Origin: Dasyornis broadbenti
Lineage: Eukaryota > Chordata > Aves > Passeriformes > Dasyornithidae
Length of the DNA: 64,000 bases
Direction of reading: 5' to 3'
Assembly: GCA_013397935.1 (NCBI GenBank)
Contig: VZRN01000234.1
Location: 1,011,545-1,075,544 of the forward strand
Position 1 is the first letter of the stretch, and each line of letters begins with the position of its first letter. This document shows positions 11,601 to 22,620 of this stretch, piece after piece. The notes under the pieces were generated by a model. The model searched no databases and had not been told where the DNA came from. It worked only from the letters and a program-made list of their open reading frames with translations. Made by a program: the position numbers and the translations under genes.

Positions 11601-14600
11601 GTCGGTGCTTTTCCTCCATGGAGTGAGGGTGGTTCTTCTCTGCCTCTTATCCAGCTGCCACAGGGGTGATTGCCTGGTGGGGCTGAGCTACCAGCACACG
11701 CATTTATCACCCATCCACAGGCAGCCAGGAGCACCAGATCCAAGAGTCCCGGGGAAAGCTGGCTGTTTGGAAGGTGGGACAGAAGACTAAAGGCTCCTAT
11801 TTCGTTTGCAGAGTCAGGGACCCTGTGCCCGTATCCCAGGCAGGGAGGGCAGTTACAGTCTGGGCTTGCTTAAACCCACCTTGTGGGTCTCAGTCCCTGA
11901 GGCTTTAGGTGTATTTCTGTGTCATATACAGAAGTCAGGGCAGCAGCTCAAAGGGGAGACAACCACAGCAGACACCAAACCTCTTCCTGCAGCCTGGGAC
12001 TGGTCAGAGCCAAAGCCACTGGCCGGACAGTACAGACAGACGTTCCACTGCACCCCTCAGCCCCAGCCTTGCTCTCCTCCACTCCTGAGTCACCTGCACT
12101 AAGGGTTCCCTAGGGAACCCCTCAGATCCCCCCAGGAGGATTTGGAGAAGGTGAGGGGTGGATGAACACAGCTGAGCACGCAGCTGCATGAGCATAAAAG
12201 ATGAAAATTAGGGGGCAAAGTGAGACAGTTTCTAGGAGGCTCTCACGCAGGTCTGGGGATGAGCAGTACGAGTTTTCACGTGGCTGAGGATTTCTCACCC
12301 ACACACCACCCTCACGTTTAAAGAAACATCCCCAGTCACAGGTACAAGAGGAACTGTGTCTGTTATTAGTGTTGCATGTGATTTAACACAGGGACTCGGT
12401 GCAATGGGTGCAGTTACCTGTAGTGGAAGTTCATCCACCAGTTCAGTGCAACATGGGCAAGAGCCTGGCAGAGCAGGGAAGGCACAAAGGAGCTCTGGAA
12501 CAGAGCAGAACTCTGTCCAGCAGACACTTAAGCACAGGAATCAGTCACATTCATGAACAACCAGGCCATGAGGAGCAAGGCAAAGTTCTAGGAGGAACAG
12601 GCAGCTGGAAGCCAAAGGTATCGCCTAGCCCAGTGCTCCCAGAGCAGAAAACCTGCAGGGAGTGAGGGGCTGCAGGGACCAGCCAGTGCCTGGAGGGACA
12701 TCCTAGGGGAGGGCACCCCTCAGGGAGGGACACATCTCCTGCTCACACCAGAGCGGAGCCCATGGCTTTACCACTGCCGCCTTCCAGCCGAGCAACTTCT
12801 AGCGGCAACTGCCTCAGGCAGATGCTGGTACGAACTGTACAGAGCGGGGAGAAAGCTTTCCCTGGCCCCTGCCCTGCTAACCACAGCAGGAAGAGCTGCT
12901 CGGCTGAGATTGCTCTCACCACCATCACGCCTGGCTCTGCATTCAGTTTTTCCTCCCAGCTGTCAGCAGCCTGTATTTTCACATCTGAAGGCAGCAGGCG
13001 CCAACTCTGACGTAGAGACAAGCAATAAATTTCAGACAGTTGCAGTTCTGTCTGTCCCATGGGGAGCTGAGCTCTCCCCTCCACAGCCCAGGCACAGCTG
13101 AGCAGGATTTATGGCCCTCACAGCTGGATGTTTTCACACGGGTTAAGCTGCACCCTCACTGCTCAGGCACAAGGGAACAGGCTGCTGGCTGCCTGCAGGG
13201 AAAGGTAATGGATAAAATCAAAATGGGTGCACTGTGCTGAGTTAAGAGTCCTCAGCTCTCAGCCTGCTCTGGACGGGGCTCTGAGCAACCTGGTCTAGTT
13301 GAAGATATCCCTGCTCACTGCAGGGGGTTGGACTGAATGACCTTTAGAAGTCCCTTCTAACTCAAACTGTTCTATGATTCTGTGAAGCCAGAGGGGCCAG
13401 GCTCCTGAGACTGCATTCGTGCTCTTACAGTAACGTACATGACCCTGGGTTATCTTGCTGGCATCTTCACCAGGTTTTGGTTTCCTCAGCAATGAGGGCT
13501 CTGCAGGGTTCACAGTGCCATGGTCAACATGAGCCGCTGGTTTTTCAAAGTGAAAACCATGTGGAAACCCCCACCCAGCCACTAACACAGCATCTCCTTC
13601 TTCCCTAGGCAAGCAGCTAAAGGTCACCCTTGTTTTCAGCCTGCCGCTCATTTTTCAGGTAAGATGTTTTCAACAACATTGCTGAAATCCAGCTGCTTTG
13701 TGTTGTGGGTAAAAGGAGATCTCAGAAACTCAGAGCAGCCACCCACAGTCCCAGAAATGTGTGGGGACACAGCTGCTCACCCCAGGATCCAGCTGTAGGA
13801 GGTGGGAGGTGAGAGCAGTGCCCAGCTACTGAAAAACAAACAAAAGAAACAAAACCAAGGAGGGAAAAACAGCGAAAAACGCAGTGATTTTCAGATGGCC
13901 AGGGCTGTGTGTGTCCCCTTTTAGTCCCAAAATGAGCATTTCCAGAATAGACAGGAGCACGCCACGTTGATGGCAGGGAGCAGCCTGCTCCTGCTCCCTG
14001 CAAATCCCTGGTCAAGGTGCCGGGCTCTGACCAAGCACAGTGCTGGGGAGGGATGTGCCCAAGGAGGAACAGTTCAGCATCTTCCTCTGCCTGATCTCGC
14101 TCAGAGTCCCCTGGCACAGCAAGGAGGACCCCAAGCACGGAGCTGTGCCACGATCCGCTCCCAGACCGGGTGCCTGGTCCTGCTGCCCGCGGTCCCTCGG
14201 CAGCACCGGCCAACCCCAGCCCACGGGGCTCCCCGGGGCTCAGTGCCACAAGCAGAGCCGAGCTGCCCATTCTTTTCCCTTTCACTGCTGGCGGCCTGGC
14301 AGGCAGGATGTGGTGAAAGCCAAACCTGCTGAGATGGAGAGTACCAAGATGCTCACTGATAAAGGGTGGGGGTATCCAGGGGAAACCTTTCATCTCTGTG
14401 TGATGAGGAGAAGGTTCTGGAGACTAATAAGTCACAAAAAGCAGGGCACAGGTACCGCAGGCTCTGGCTGCCCCACAGGTTATGGCAGTGTAGGAAGATG
14501 AAACAAGAATAATCAGAACTGAAATCAGGGGCCTGAGTGAGATGCCGGCACTGCATCCGTGCCGACACGGAAACAGCTTTCTGCTGCACTCACTGCACTT

Positions 14601-16066
14601 CCTCACGGTTTCACTGACACCTTTGCTGATTTTTCATTTAGCTGAAGGATGTTTTATTTCTCACATTTTATCTGACAGCTGGCTGTGTACACACAGCTGG
14701 AGGCGGCTCTTGGAACACTCTGGAAAGCTGCCACATGTCTGAGGGTTTGCAGGTGTTACTTTGGCTGAGCACTGGACATTTCTGGTGGAATTCCCACTTG
14801 GAGGCCCCCAAAAAGCCCCAAACCTCACATCTTTATGGGAAACGCTTTCAGCCACGAGGTCGTGTCAGCTCTGTTTGTGAGGCTGGCATGAGCCAGCACT
14901 TGGGAACTCCCTGGGACTTCTCTCTAGGCTCCCTTCCCAGCATGGCCACGCAGGCACAGAGTCCTTGTCCCAACACACTCTTCTTCTCTTCCCTGTTCTA
15001 GTTCTGTGCAGGGGACAATGTCACTGATGACTACGACTCCAACACCACCATCGACTACAGCATGTTCGAGTCCCTGTGTGAGAAGCAGGAGGTCCGTGAC
15101 TTCCGTGCTGCCTTCCTCCCAGCCATGTACAGCCTCATCTGCTTCATGGGGCTGTTGGGGAACGGGCTGGTGATGCTCACCTACATCTACTTCAAGAGGC
15201 TGAAGACCATGACAGACATCTACTTGCTGAACCTGGCTCTGGCAGACATCCTCTTCCTGCTGACCCTCCCCTTCTGGGCCACGAGCGCAGCCACGCACTG
15301 GCTTTTTGGGAGCTTTGCCTGCAAAGCTGTCTACTGCATCTGCAAAGTGAGTTTCTTCAGTGGGATGCTGCTCCTCCTGTCCATCAGCATCGACAGGTAC
15401 TTCGCCATCGTCCAGGCTGCCTCGGCCCATCGCCTGCGCCCCCGGATGATTTTCATCAGCAAGGTGACATGCATCCTCATCTGGCTCCTGGCCTTCATCC
15501 TCTCAATCCCTGAGCTGGTTCACAGTGGTGTGAACAACTTGGAGAGCAATCCCCGTTGTTCCATCATTGCCAATGACTTGCAGACCTTCAACACTGGCAT
15601 CAAAGTGTCCCAAATGGTGTTTGGCTTCTTAATTCCCCTCCTGGTCATGTCTTTCTGCTACCTCGTCATCATCAAAACGTTACTCCAGGCTCGCAACTTT
15701 GAGAAGAACAAAGCCATCAAGGTCATCATCGCCGTGGTCATCGTCTTCGTCGTCTTCCAGCTGCCCTACAATGGCGTCATGCTGGCCAAGACCATCACAG
15801 CCTTCAACCAGACCAGCTCGTGCGAGGAGAGCAGGAGGCTGGACGTGGCAGATGACGTGACCTACACCCTGGCCTGCTTCCGGTGCTGCCTCAACCCGTT
15901 CCTCTACGCCTTCATCGGCGTCAAATTCCGCACCGACCTCTTCAAGCTGCTGAAGGAGCTGGGCTGCCTGAGCCAGGAGCGCCTGTGGCAGCTCACCTCC
16001 TGCCACGACAACAAGAGGTCCTCCTTTGCCATGGAGACAGAGACAACCACCACCTTCTCCCCGTGA
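8639..16066 (+). CDS. CCR7: CCR7, C-C chemokine receptor type 7 (three coding exons, 374 aa)
   Basis: CCR7 is the G-protein-coupled receptor for CCL19 and CCL21 that guides lymphocytes and dendritic cells into lymphoid tissue. Exons 8639-8648, 13609-13658 and 15002-16066 join in frame to 374 residues (human 378). Residues 1 to about 24 form a signal peptide (MDGGKQLKVT then a hydrophobic stretch ending LPLIFQ) that aligns with the human leader without gaps. Two N-glycosylation sequons follow (Asn26, Asn34), then seven membrane segments, DRYFAIVQ after segment 3 (Asp151), and NPFLYAFIGVKFR in segment 7. The tail ends ETTTTFSP as in human. All splice sites are GT-AG. Introns are 4,960 and 1,343 bases. 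The frame is intact, so the gene is probably functional. Identification is from remembered family sequence; alternative receptors (CCR9, CXCR types) fit the leader and tail poorly. Confidence 0.97.
10167..10254. repeat. Tandem duplication, 44-bp unit, two copies
   Basis: Copies at 10167-10210 and 10211-10254 both begin GTTCCCTAAA and share AACTC, GTGCTTT-like and CTC blocks with scattered differences. Confidence 0.7.
10874..11436. promoter_or_regulatory. AP-1/RUNX motif cluster in CCR7 intron 1
   Basis: Consensus AP-1 heptamers lie at 10874-10880 (TGACTCA), 11093-11099 (TGACTCA) and 11430-11436 (TGAGTCA). A RUNX-type TGTGGT (10886-10891) follows the first. A fourth AP-1 motif is in the separate 12086-12120 cluster. 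Candidate enhancer only. Confidence 0.3.
12086..12120. promoter_or_regulatory. AP-1, E-box and EBF-type palindrome cluster
   Basis: Within 35 bases there are TGAGTCA (12086-12092), the overlapping E-box CACCTG (12091-12096), and an 18-base perfect palindrome (12103-12120) centred on TTCCCTAGGGAA. That core is an exact match to the EBF1 consensus TCCCNNGGGA. EBF1 and E2A proteins co-operate at B-cell genes, and CCR7 is expressed on B cells, so a lymphoid enhancer is a reasonable inference. Binding is not shown by sequence alone. Confidence 0.45.
13275..13386 (+). mobile_element. CR1 LINE 3' tail
   Basis: Plus-strand CR1 3' end: CTGAGCAACCTGGTCTAG, the CACTGCAGGGGGTTGGACT block, the CTTCTAACTCAAACTGTTC block and a terminal CTATGATTCTGTGA. 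It ends about 220 bases before CCR7 exon 2. Confidence 0.9.
13609..13658 (+). CDS. CCR7: CCR7 coding exon 2
   Basis: This 50-base exon sits between a CTTCCCTAG acceptor and a GTAAGA donor. It completes the split Gly codon and encodes KQLKVTLVFSLPLIFQ, the hydrophobic core of the signal peptide. It aligns residue for residue with the human leader ending VIFQ. Confidence 0.93.
15002..16066 (+). CDS. CCR7: CCR7 coding exon 3 (main receptor exon)
   Basis: It opens after a CCTGTTCTAG acceptor with FCAGDNVTDDYDSN and runs to TGA at 16064-16066. It carries the whole extracellular N-terminus after the leader, seven transmembrane segments and the cytoplasmic tail. The internal ATG at 15062 (MFESLC) lies after the leader and is not the start. 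Confidence 0.97.
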   Translation, partial: FCAGDNVTDDYDSNTTIDYSMFESLCEKQEVRDFRAAFLPAMYSLICFMGLLGNGLVMLTYIYFKRLKTMTDIYLLNLALADILFLLTLPFWATSAATHWLFGSFACKAVYCICKVSFFSGMLLLLSISIDRYFAIVQAASAHRLRPRMIFISKVTCILIWLLAFILSIPELVHSGVNNLESNPRCSIIANDLQTFNTGIKVSQMVFGFLIPLLVMSFCYLVIIKTLLQARNFEKNKAIKVIIAVVIVFVVFQLPYNGVMLAKTITAFNQTSSCEESRRLDVADDVTYTLACFRCCLNPFLYAFIGVKFRTDLFKLLKELGCLSQERLWQLTSCHDNKRSSFAMETETTTTFSP

Positions 16067-16247
16067 GCCAAGCTCCAGGCACGCTTTGGCCGAGCTGGAA
16101 TGGTTTTGGACACTTCCTCTAGTCTGAACTCCTGGCAGAGCAAGACCTGTCACACTGCAGAGAAGGTGAGTGGAAAACCCAGGAGTCTCCCCCTGTTTCA
16201 AGCAGCGAGGACTGCTGGCCAATATCCCATGGGTGGAGAAACTTTAC

Positions 16248-16253
16248 AATAAA
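16248..16253 (+). terminator. CCR7: CCR7 proximal polyadenylation signal AATAAA
   Basis: AATAAA lies 182 bases after the stop codon. It would give a short 3' UTR. Confidence 0.55.
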
Positions 16254-16274
16254 GTTGTCACTAACGGCAAAGCA

Positions 16275-19200
16275 AGCGAGAGGTGGTGAGTCTGTAATTT
16301 CTCCTGTCATTTCACCTTCAGCTTAGTCTTTCCCTGTCAAAATGAGAAATGCTGAAAATAGAACATTTACCCTAAAAGCAACAAATACCAAGAGAAAACA
16401 GATGTTGGTGCAGCAGAACTGTCGTTTGGAGCTGAGCTTCCAGGAGCATCCCCCATGCTTTGGAGGTTGCTTCTAACAAGACAACCTGTGGCCCTGCAAC
16501 CGCACAGGAATGCCCTTGCACTGAGACACTCCAGGGCAAACCCACACCCGCAGCCTTGGGCTCGACCCAACACACAACCCCAGCTGTGGAGTATCCGAGC
16601 CCACGACTGCTCTGCCTTCCCCCAGGGAAAGTGAGAGACGCCCATAGCTAATGCTAAATCCATACAAACTGCAGCCATAATTTCAATTACTTTTTATAAT
16701 ATTGTAGCCACTCATAGCTCTGTCAGGAAAAGTACAAATTCCACTTTACTTCTGCCTGTATCCTTTTTCTGGGCTATCACCAGCTGACCTTAAGAGATAA
16801 ATATGAGTGTAGGTTTTCTCCTCCCTTCCCAGTCCTTCTAGCAGGACTTCAGCTGCCTTTGAAGTCAGATCTGTATTTCACTCATAAGCTACTGGGGCAT
16901 GTTTTGCATCAGTGCTGTCGGCACCAACAAAGACACCACCCGCAGAGGTTTGATCTGAACACAGAGGACAGTCCTGTCCCATCACTGCCAGGGCCATGGC
17001 AGCTGAACAGCAGATTATTGTCATGGAAAGTCAGACCTTGGAGAAGCCCAGACTGTGATTCCAGTTGGCACTTTCACAGGAAGAGCGAAGATTCCTGATG
17101 ACAGATGAACACTCTGGGAACCGCTGTGATGGGACAGCGGAACTCAGCTGCTGCAAAGTCTGTGCAGCTGTCCCTGTCCTTGTCCTGTGTGCTCTCATCC
17201 CACAGCTCTCCTGGAGCCATCACCAACGGAGAGAGGTCTCAGCCTGGAGCTGCTCCCAGGGCTGACAGAGGAGGCATGTCCATGTTCCCCGGAACACACA
17301 GAGCTATGAGCAGCAAAACACTCACTAAACACACATTTACCCTTTTACTCAACACATGGGTCCATCAGGAGTGACGCACAGAACTCTGTGGTTCATAGGT
17401 TGGAAAGCATTGCTTTAGAGACACGAGGATTAAAATCAGCCTTCCAAGACAGACTTCACTGGCTGGGTCTGAGACAGCACTGCCAGTTATTTACCCGGCT
17501 GCCTCCAGATCTAAATAAATTCTCCATAAACCATTTGCCTCTGGGGTAGAGGATTTTTGCCAAGGGCTGGGATTCGGGAAGAGATGACATTCTGCTCTGT
17601 GTTACCTACCTGTGCTGAACTGTTGAGCTCATTTACTTTTACAACGTCCAGGTAACTGTGCGGAAGTGCTGCTTCTCTGTCACATGAAACAGGGGGTGAC
17701 AACGGACACTGAACAGCTACTTGTCCTTGGTTTCTTCCTCATCCTTATTTGGGCAAGACACAGTGATGGAGAGCTTGGCCAGAGTCAGGGACACCCCCGG
17801 CACAGGGTCTTTGCAGTTTTCCTCATCAGTGACAACGGATTGTTAATGCATATCCAATATGTAAAGCTGCTTTACACAGACAAAGCTCAATCTGTTCATG
17901 AATGTACCCTGAAAACAGACACACTGCTTCCATGGAACCTTTTCCTGCAGAATCCTTTCACCCTATTCCAGCCAGGAAACTGCACCACCAGCACACAGAG
18001 CTGGGACTTGTCTCCTGTTGATAAAAGCCATTCCCCTCCTGCAAACGGAGAGGTCTTCAGGTCCTTAGAGACAAGATGTATTCCAAACAGGATAACACGC
18101 AGCTGCTTCCATAAATGAGATGCAGAGGCACCCCCTGGGACAGCTGCAGCTGGTGCCTCAGTGAGGCAGCGGTGATGTCAGAGGGCCTGGCTTTCCCTGT
18201 TAAATTTAACGGACAGAACAAATTTGCATCTAATTTAGATGAGTCATGTTAACATTGGCCTAAGATCCCAACTTGAGGTTTCCCACTGATCTCTGAAAAC
18301 TGACTTTATTTTGCTATTTGTGAAAAATAAATTACAACGATTTAAATAAAATATTTTTGGGTTTCCACTGCATTTTCTCCATCCTTGTACAGTCCTTGTC
18401 ATATTCTTCTGTCCTGTCAGGGGCTGTTTAATCAGCTCAGCTTCATACCAGCGGTGCCCTGCAGGAAAGAGAGTATGGAAAATAAATAGAAAAATGTTGG
18501 TTTACTTCATCTGCTGATAGATTATAAAAGAAACAAGCCAACAGCACATTAAGGAGTTTTTATTTTAACTATTAACCCACCTGTCTTGATGCTGCTCCAC
18601 AGCTGCATCTCATCAATATTTGAGCAAAAAGCCTTTGAGCTGTAGCATTTTATTGGTCACGTTTAACTAAAATTCAGTAATAAACCACCACGTTACTGTG
18701 GGAATTGCTCACAGGAAGCGGCAGCAGCTCTGGGGGCTACAACCCCCACCCACAAGGTGAGAGTAGGAACTGCAACTAAAACAATGAATACAACGCTCCT
18801 GGTGTGACCTCCCCAATTAATTTGTGCCTCAAAGCACACGGGGCCGGGACCATATCCTTCCCAAAAAGCGTCATGTAAGTGTAACCACAGAATCAGAGAG
18901 GAAGAAACTCAAAGAACACGAGGAGACAGAAGCCTGACACCGGAGTGCCAAAGCTAAGGCCCGTTTCTGCTTTCACTGAGCGATGAAAGTCTCACATTTT
19001 CTCCCGAAAAGAAAGAGCAAAGTGAGTTTCAGCATCTGGCCCAGAGGCTCAAGAAGCATCTCCAGACTACAGCACAACACCATTTTAGATGCAGAACTCC
19101 AGACCCTGGGATCCTTAAATAAACATTGGGTTTTGGAGCCAGAACTGGGGATCTGCAGAGAGCCACAGCACTTTTAACCACTCCCCTTGCTCCTCTGAGG

Positions 19201-21413
19201 TGACTGTCAGCCAAATTCTTAATATTCAAGAACTTTCTTGATGAAGAAAACAGAGACTGTACCATAAAGCCCTAACTTAAACCAGCAAAACTCACCCACC
19301 AAGCAACCACACAAGACCACAACTTGGGTCACAAATATTACAGCCAAGACACACAGAACCTGCTACAAAAAAAGAGATGTATTTCTAGGAAAGATTTAAC
19401 CCATTTCAGTACCTTTCACCATCAAGAACTGCCTCTTTCCTTTCACGATTCCGAATCTTCTTTGAAAAGCCAAGAAAAAAAGCCTGAGCCTCGTTAGAGA
19501 AAGGGGACACAGGTTTGCCTTAAACTACGTAAAGATGGGGGAGGCAGTGACTGCCCAGTCCCAGCTGTGTGGAGTCTGGGTGGTTCCTGCAATCCCTGTT
19601 CCATATTATTGTGGGAAAGCCTTCATCACTCAGAAGCCCTGGACTCCTCATTGCTCTAGATAAGTATCACTGCTGCTCATTTCTCATTCCCTGGCTGTTC
19701 TTTATCTCTGTGCACGTGTATTCTTAAGTTATGGTTCGAAAGCCCTTAGTGCCCAACGGATCTGGGCTGGGTGGGAGCCAAACTGGAATGAGGGGGAAGT
19801 AAACTGGCTTTGGGGGAGTTGGCAGCTGCTCCCAGCCGTCCCAGAGCAGGGCACTGGTGTGTCCTCTTCCAGGCACTGCCCCCCATGACTTGCTGGTAAA
19901 TCACTTGATGGGAAGGGAAAAGCTCTCCAGGCAGGGCTGTGGTTTCTCATGTGCCACCTGGGCAGCTGCACGAGGGAAGTTCTTGTCACCCTAAAAAAGA
20001 ATGAGCTGGAACTGAGTGAGGCAAACAAACCCTAAAAATAATGCCTGTGTGTGATTAGGAAGGGTGGGGGCACACTGAATCAGTCAGAATAGCTGAGAGT
20101 GGGCCATAGCTTCCTCCCCACGGCTTCTTTTGTAAGGAAAAACAACCCAAACTCCTGCTCTGGGGGTGGAGGTGTCACATCTCAGGGGAGAACTCCTCGT
20201 ACAGCCAACTGTCCTTGTTGGCAGAGCTGCCCTGCCTGGGGCCACCTCTCCCAGGGGGAACGGTGGGCGGAACAGTTCTATCCATCCCTGGCCCACTGTA
20301 ATTGCGATCTGAGGAAACTGAAGCAAGCTGAGACGTCACCTGCCCTGTTTGGGTCATCACGAGCAGCTTCACGACCTCAAAGCAAGTCAGGCAAAGAGTC
20401 TGACCAGGACCTTTTATGGATTAGAAGGTGGCAGGATCAGCTCCGAGCCAACTGTTGGCACCAAGCAGGGGAAAAGAACATGCAGTAGGAACACAAGGAA
20501 AAATAACCAGAAAAGCAGCATCATGCTGCATTTAATGACAGCAGCTCCTGCTAGACCACCTCAGAGCCCCAGAGTGGGGGTCGTGTTCCTAGCCCTCCTC
20601 CTTAGGGAGCCCAGCCCATTCTGCTCCTTCCCCAAGCACTAAAATCAGGCCGAATGTCCCTGGCTCTGTCCGCATACCATGGGTGGGAGCCCTCCCGGCC
20701 TCTTGCTGAAATGAAACACAATTTCACGCGTTCAGATTTAGCAGAAAACGCCAGTTTTCAAGCCCAGCTGTGGTAGCTCCTGACCTGCCCAAAATGAAAG
20801 TTATTTTTCACTTTCACCTTTCACTAAGACCCCAGTTCTGCAGAGCTGCGCGTTAACCAAGTAGAAAGTGCTGATATTAAACCACCACCTGTCACTGCCA
20901 CAGCTTGTCCACAAACCTCATTCAGGTCTGAACAGGTACGGAGCCTTCTGGCTCCACGTGCAGGGCAGCAGCAGAGCCAGCCCAGGCATTTGTCACTGCT
21001 GAGCCCCTGAAGCTCCTCATGTACAGGAACCGAAACTTCCCTTCCTGCTGCTTTGTTTTTAATTCAATTGTCTAAAGAAAAAAAAAACCCAAAGAGAGAG
21101 CTACTTTCCTTTCTCTGCTGGCACAAAAACAATTGTTCAGTGATTAGGGGCTTTATTGGGAAATTTCTGTGACTGAAGGACAATTCTGATGTTCAGAATC
21201 ATCCTGCAGGGGAGGAAGAAGCCAAGTAAACTCCAGCGGCATAGACAAAAAGGCCTTCCAGGATTTGGAGTCTGTGCATGCTGCTCTGTACCAAAATCCA
21301 AACTTCTCTCAGTTCCTGGATCCTGCAGGTTTTACCCACGGTTTTGTGTTTTCCCAGCAGGGAACGTCCCACGTCCATGTGAAGCTCAGTGAGCACGCAC
21401 ATGTCCAGGTGTG
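16275..21413. other. Region downstream of CCR7; no gene recognised
   Basis: No exon with homology or paired splice signals was seen. Two closely spaced AATAAA signals at 18326-18331 and 18345-18350 could serve a longer CCR7 3' UTR of about 2.3 kb. The rest is unique sequence with short A and T runs and scattered short open frames. Confidence 0.6.
18326..18350 (+). terminator. Tandem distal AATAAA signals
   Basis: Two AATAAA hexamers 19 bases apart in AT-rich sequence are followed by T-rich sequence. They are a possible distal CCR7 polyadenylation site; no transcript evidence is available. Confidence 0.3.
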
Positions 21414-21726
21414 TGTCGTGGTTTAGCTTGGCCCAGGTTTTTCTAGTGGGGGGGGCCCACAAAGACGGCTCCTCTGTGAAGCTTCTCGAAGCCTTCACCA
21501 TGTCCAGCTCTGAGGTGATGGACATGCTGCTGGCCAAGCCTGGGCCAATTAGAGATGCTGGTTACGCCTCTGTGAAAAACATACTTAAGAAGAAATCAAA
21601 ACAATGGCTGCACGCATTTTTCCTTAGCCAGAGGAGGAGGAGGAGGTGAGAGTATGTGAGGGAAAACAACATGGAGAGACCAAGGTCAGTGGAGAAGGAG
21701 GGGGAGGGGGAGCTCCAGGCGCCGGA

Positions 21727-21890
21727 GCTCTGCAGCCTCTGCAGGCCGTGGTGAGGCCATGGCGGAGCCGAGATCCCTCTGCAGGCCCTGGTGAGGCCAT
21801 GGTGGAGCCGAGATCCCTCTGCAGGCCCTGGTGAGGCCATGGTGGAGCTCTGCAGCCTCTGCAGGCCGTGGTGAGGCCATGGTGAAGCAG
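21727..21890. repeat. Four-copy 40-bp tandem array inside the LTR
   Basis: Units start at 21741, 21781, 21821 and 21861, each beginning GCAGGCC and containing GGTGAGGCCATGG. The period is exactly 40 bases. The array inflates open frames on both strands. Confidence 0.85.
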
Positions 21891-22068
21891 GGGGTGCCCC
21901 TGCAGCCCATGGGGGCCCACGGGAAATGCTGAGATCCACTCGCCCATGCGGAAGGGAGTGGATGCCCTGAAAGTGGCCGTGGTCCAGAGGGAGTCCTAGT
22001 GGAGAAACAGGCCTTGACTTGCACCCTGAGACTGAACTGAGTGTCCCACATGGAGTGGGTGGGTGCCT

Positions 22069-22095
22069 GAGAGAGAGAGAGAGAGAGAGAGAGAA
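22069..22095. repeat. (GA)n microsatellite
   Basis: A run of about 13 GA dinucleotides inside the LTR. Confidence 0.9.
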
Positions 22096-22620
22096 GTCCA
22101 GCAGAAGTCCGGTAAAGAGAAGAAGCCTTGCTCCCGAGATGGAAACGGCCTGGCTCAGAGGTCTGTACCCCGTGGAAGATGGACCCCACGCCGTAGCAGT
22201 TTTGGGGAGACTGCTTGCCTGTGTGGGGACCAGCGTCACTGCAGCAGTGTCGGGCGGGTGCCGACAGTGAGACCCATGGCTACGCAGAGGAAAAGAACCT
22301 CTCCCCGGGCAGGGGAAGAAGATCTGGGTGATGAACTGACCTACCCTCCCCATGCCTTGTTCCCTTGTGCAGCTGCTGGGAAGGAGGGAGGGGGGTGAGC
22401 AGAGTAAATGGTGGCCTTGAAGGGTTTATTTTACTTCTCATTTACTCCTCTGACTCTGTTAGCAATAAATTAGATCACTTTGCAACCTAAGTTAGCCCTG
22501 TTTTGCCTATTCTAAGTGCGTCTTCTCCTGGGTTTCCTTATCTCAACTCGTGAGCCCTGGGTGTGGGTGTGTTAATTTGGGGGTACCTGGCATTTGGCCA
22601 GGCTCAAACCATGACATAAT

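Larger units (their letters stand above)
8649..13608 (+). other. CCR7: CCR7 intron 1
   Basis: A GT-AG intron of 4,960 bases with no recognisable exon. It contains a 44-bp tandem duplication (10167-10254), a plus-strand CR1 tail at 13275-13386, four TGASTCA AP-1 motifs and an EBF-type palindrome (12103-12120). An A-run of about 18 bases starts near 8783. Confidence 0.8.
21414..22616 (+). mobile_element. Endogenous retrovirus LTR, about 1.2 kb
   Basis: The segment starts TGTCGTGGTTTAG and ends AAACCATGACA. The two ends are imperfect inverted repeats (the end read in reverse is TGTCATGGTTTGAGC), the TG...CA arrangement of an LTR. An AATAAA at 22465-22470 would mark the R region, leaving about 130 bases of U5. 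A primer-binding-site-like sequence follows a few bases after the right end, so this is the 5' LTR of a plus-strand element. No gag, pol or env frame follows, and no second LTR was noticed up to base 64000. It also carries a 40-bp repeat array and a GA run. Confidence 0.8.

Noticed and set aside
15062..15064. ATG at 15062 as the CCR7 start
   Set aside because: It falls after the leader and the glycosylated N-terminus; upstream exons give a complete, human-like leader.
19950..19966. Second possible CTCF motif (GCCACCTGGGCAGC)
   Set aside because: The core fits in part but conserved positions on one side do not match, unlike the site at 26159.
21562..22353. 263-codon minus-strand frame
   Set aside because: It is antisense to the LTR and largely made of the 40-bp repeat and the GA run.
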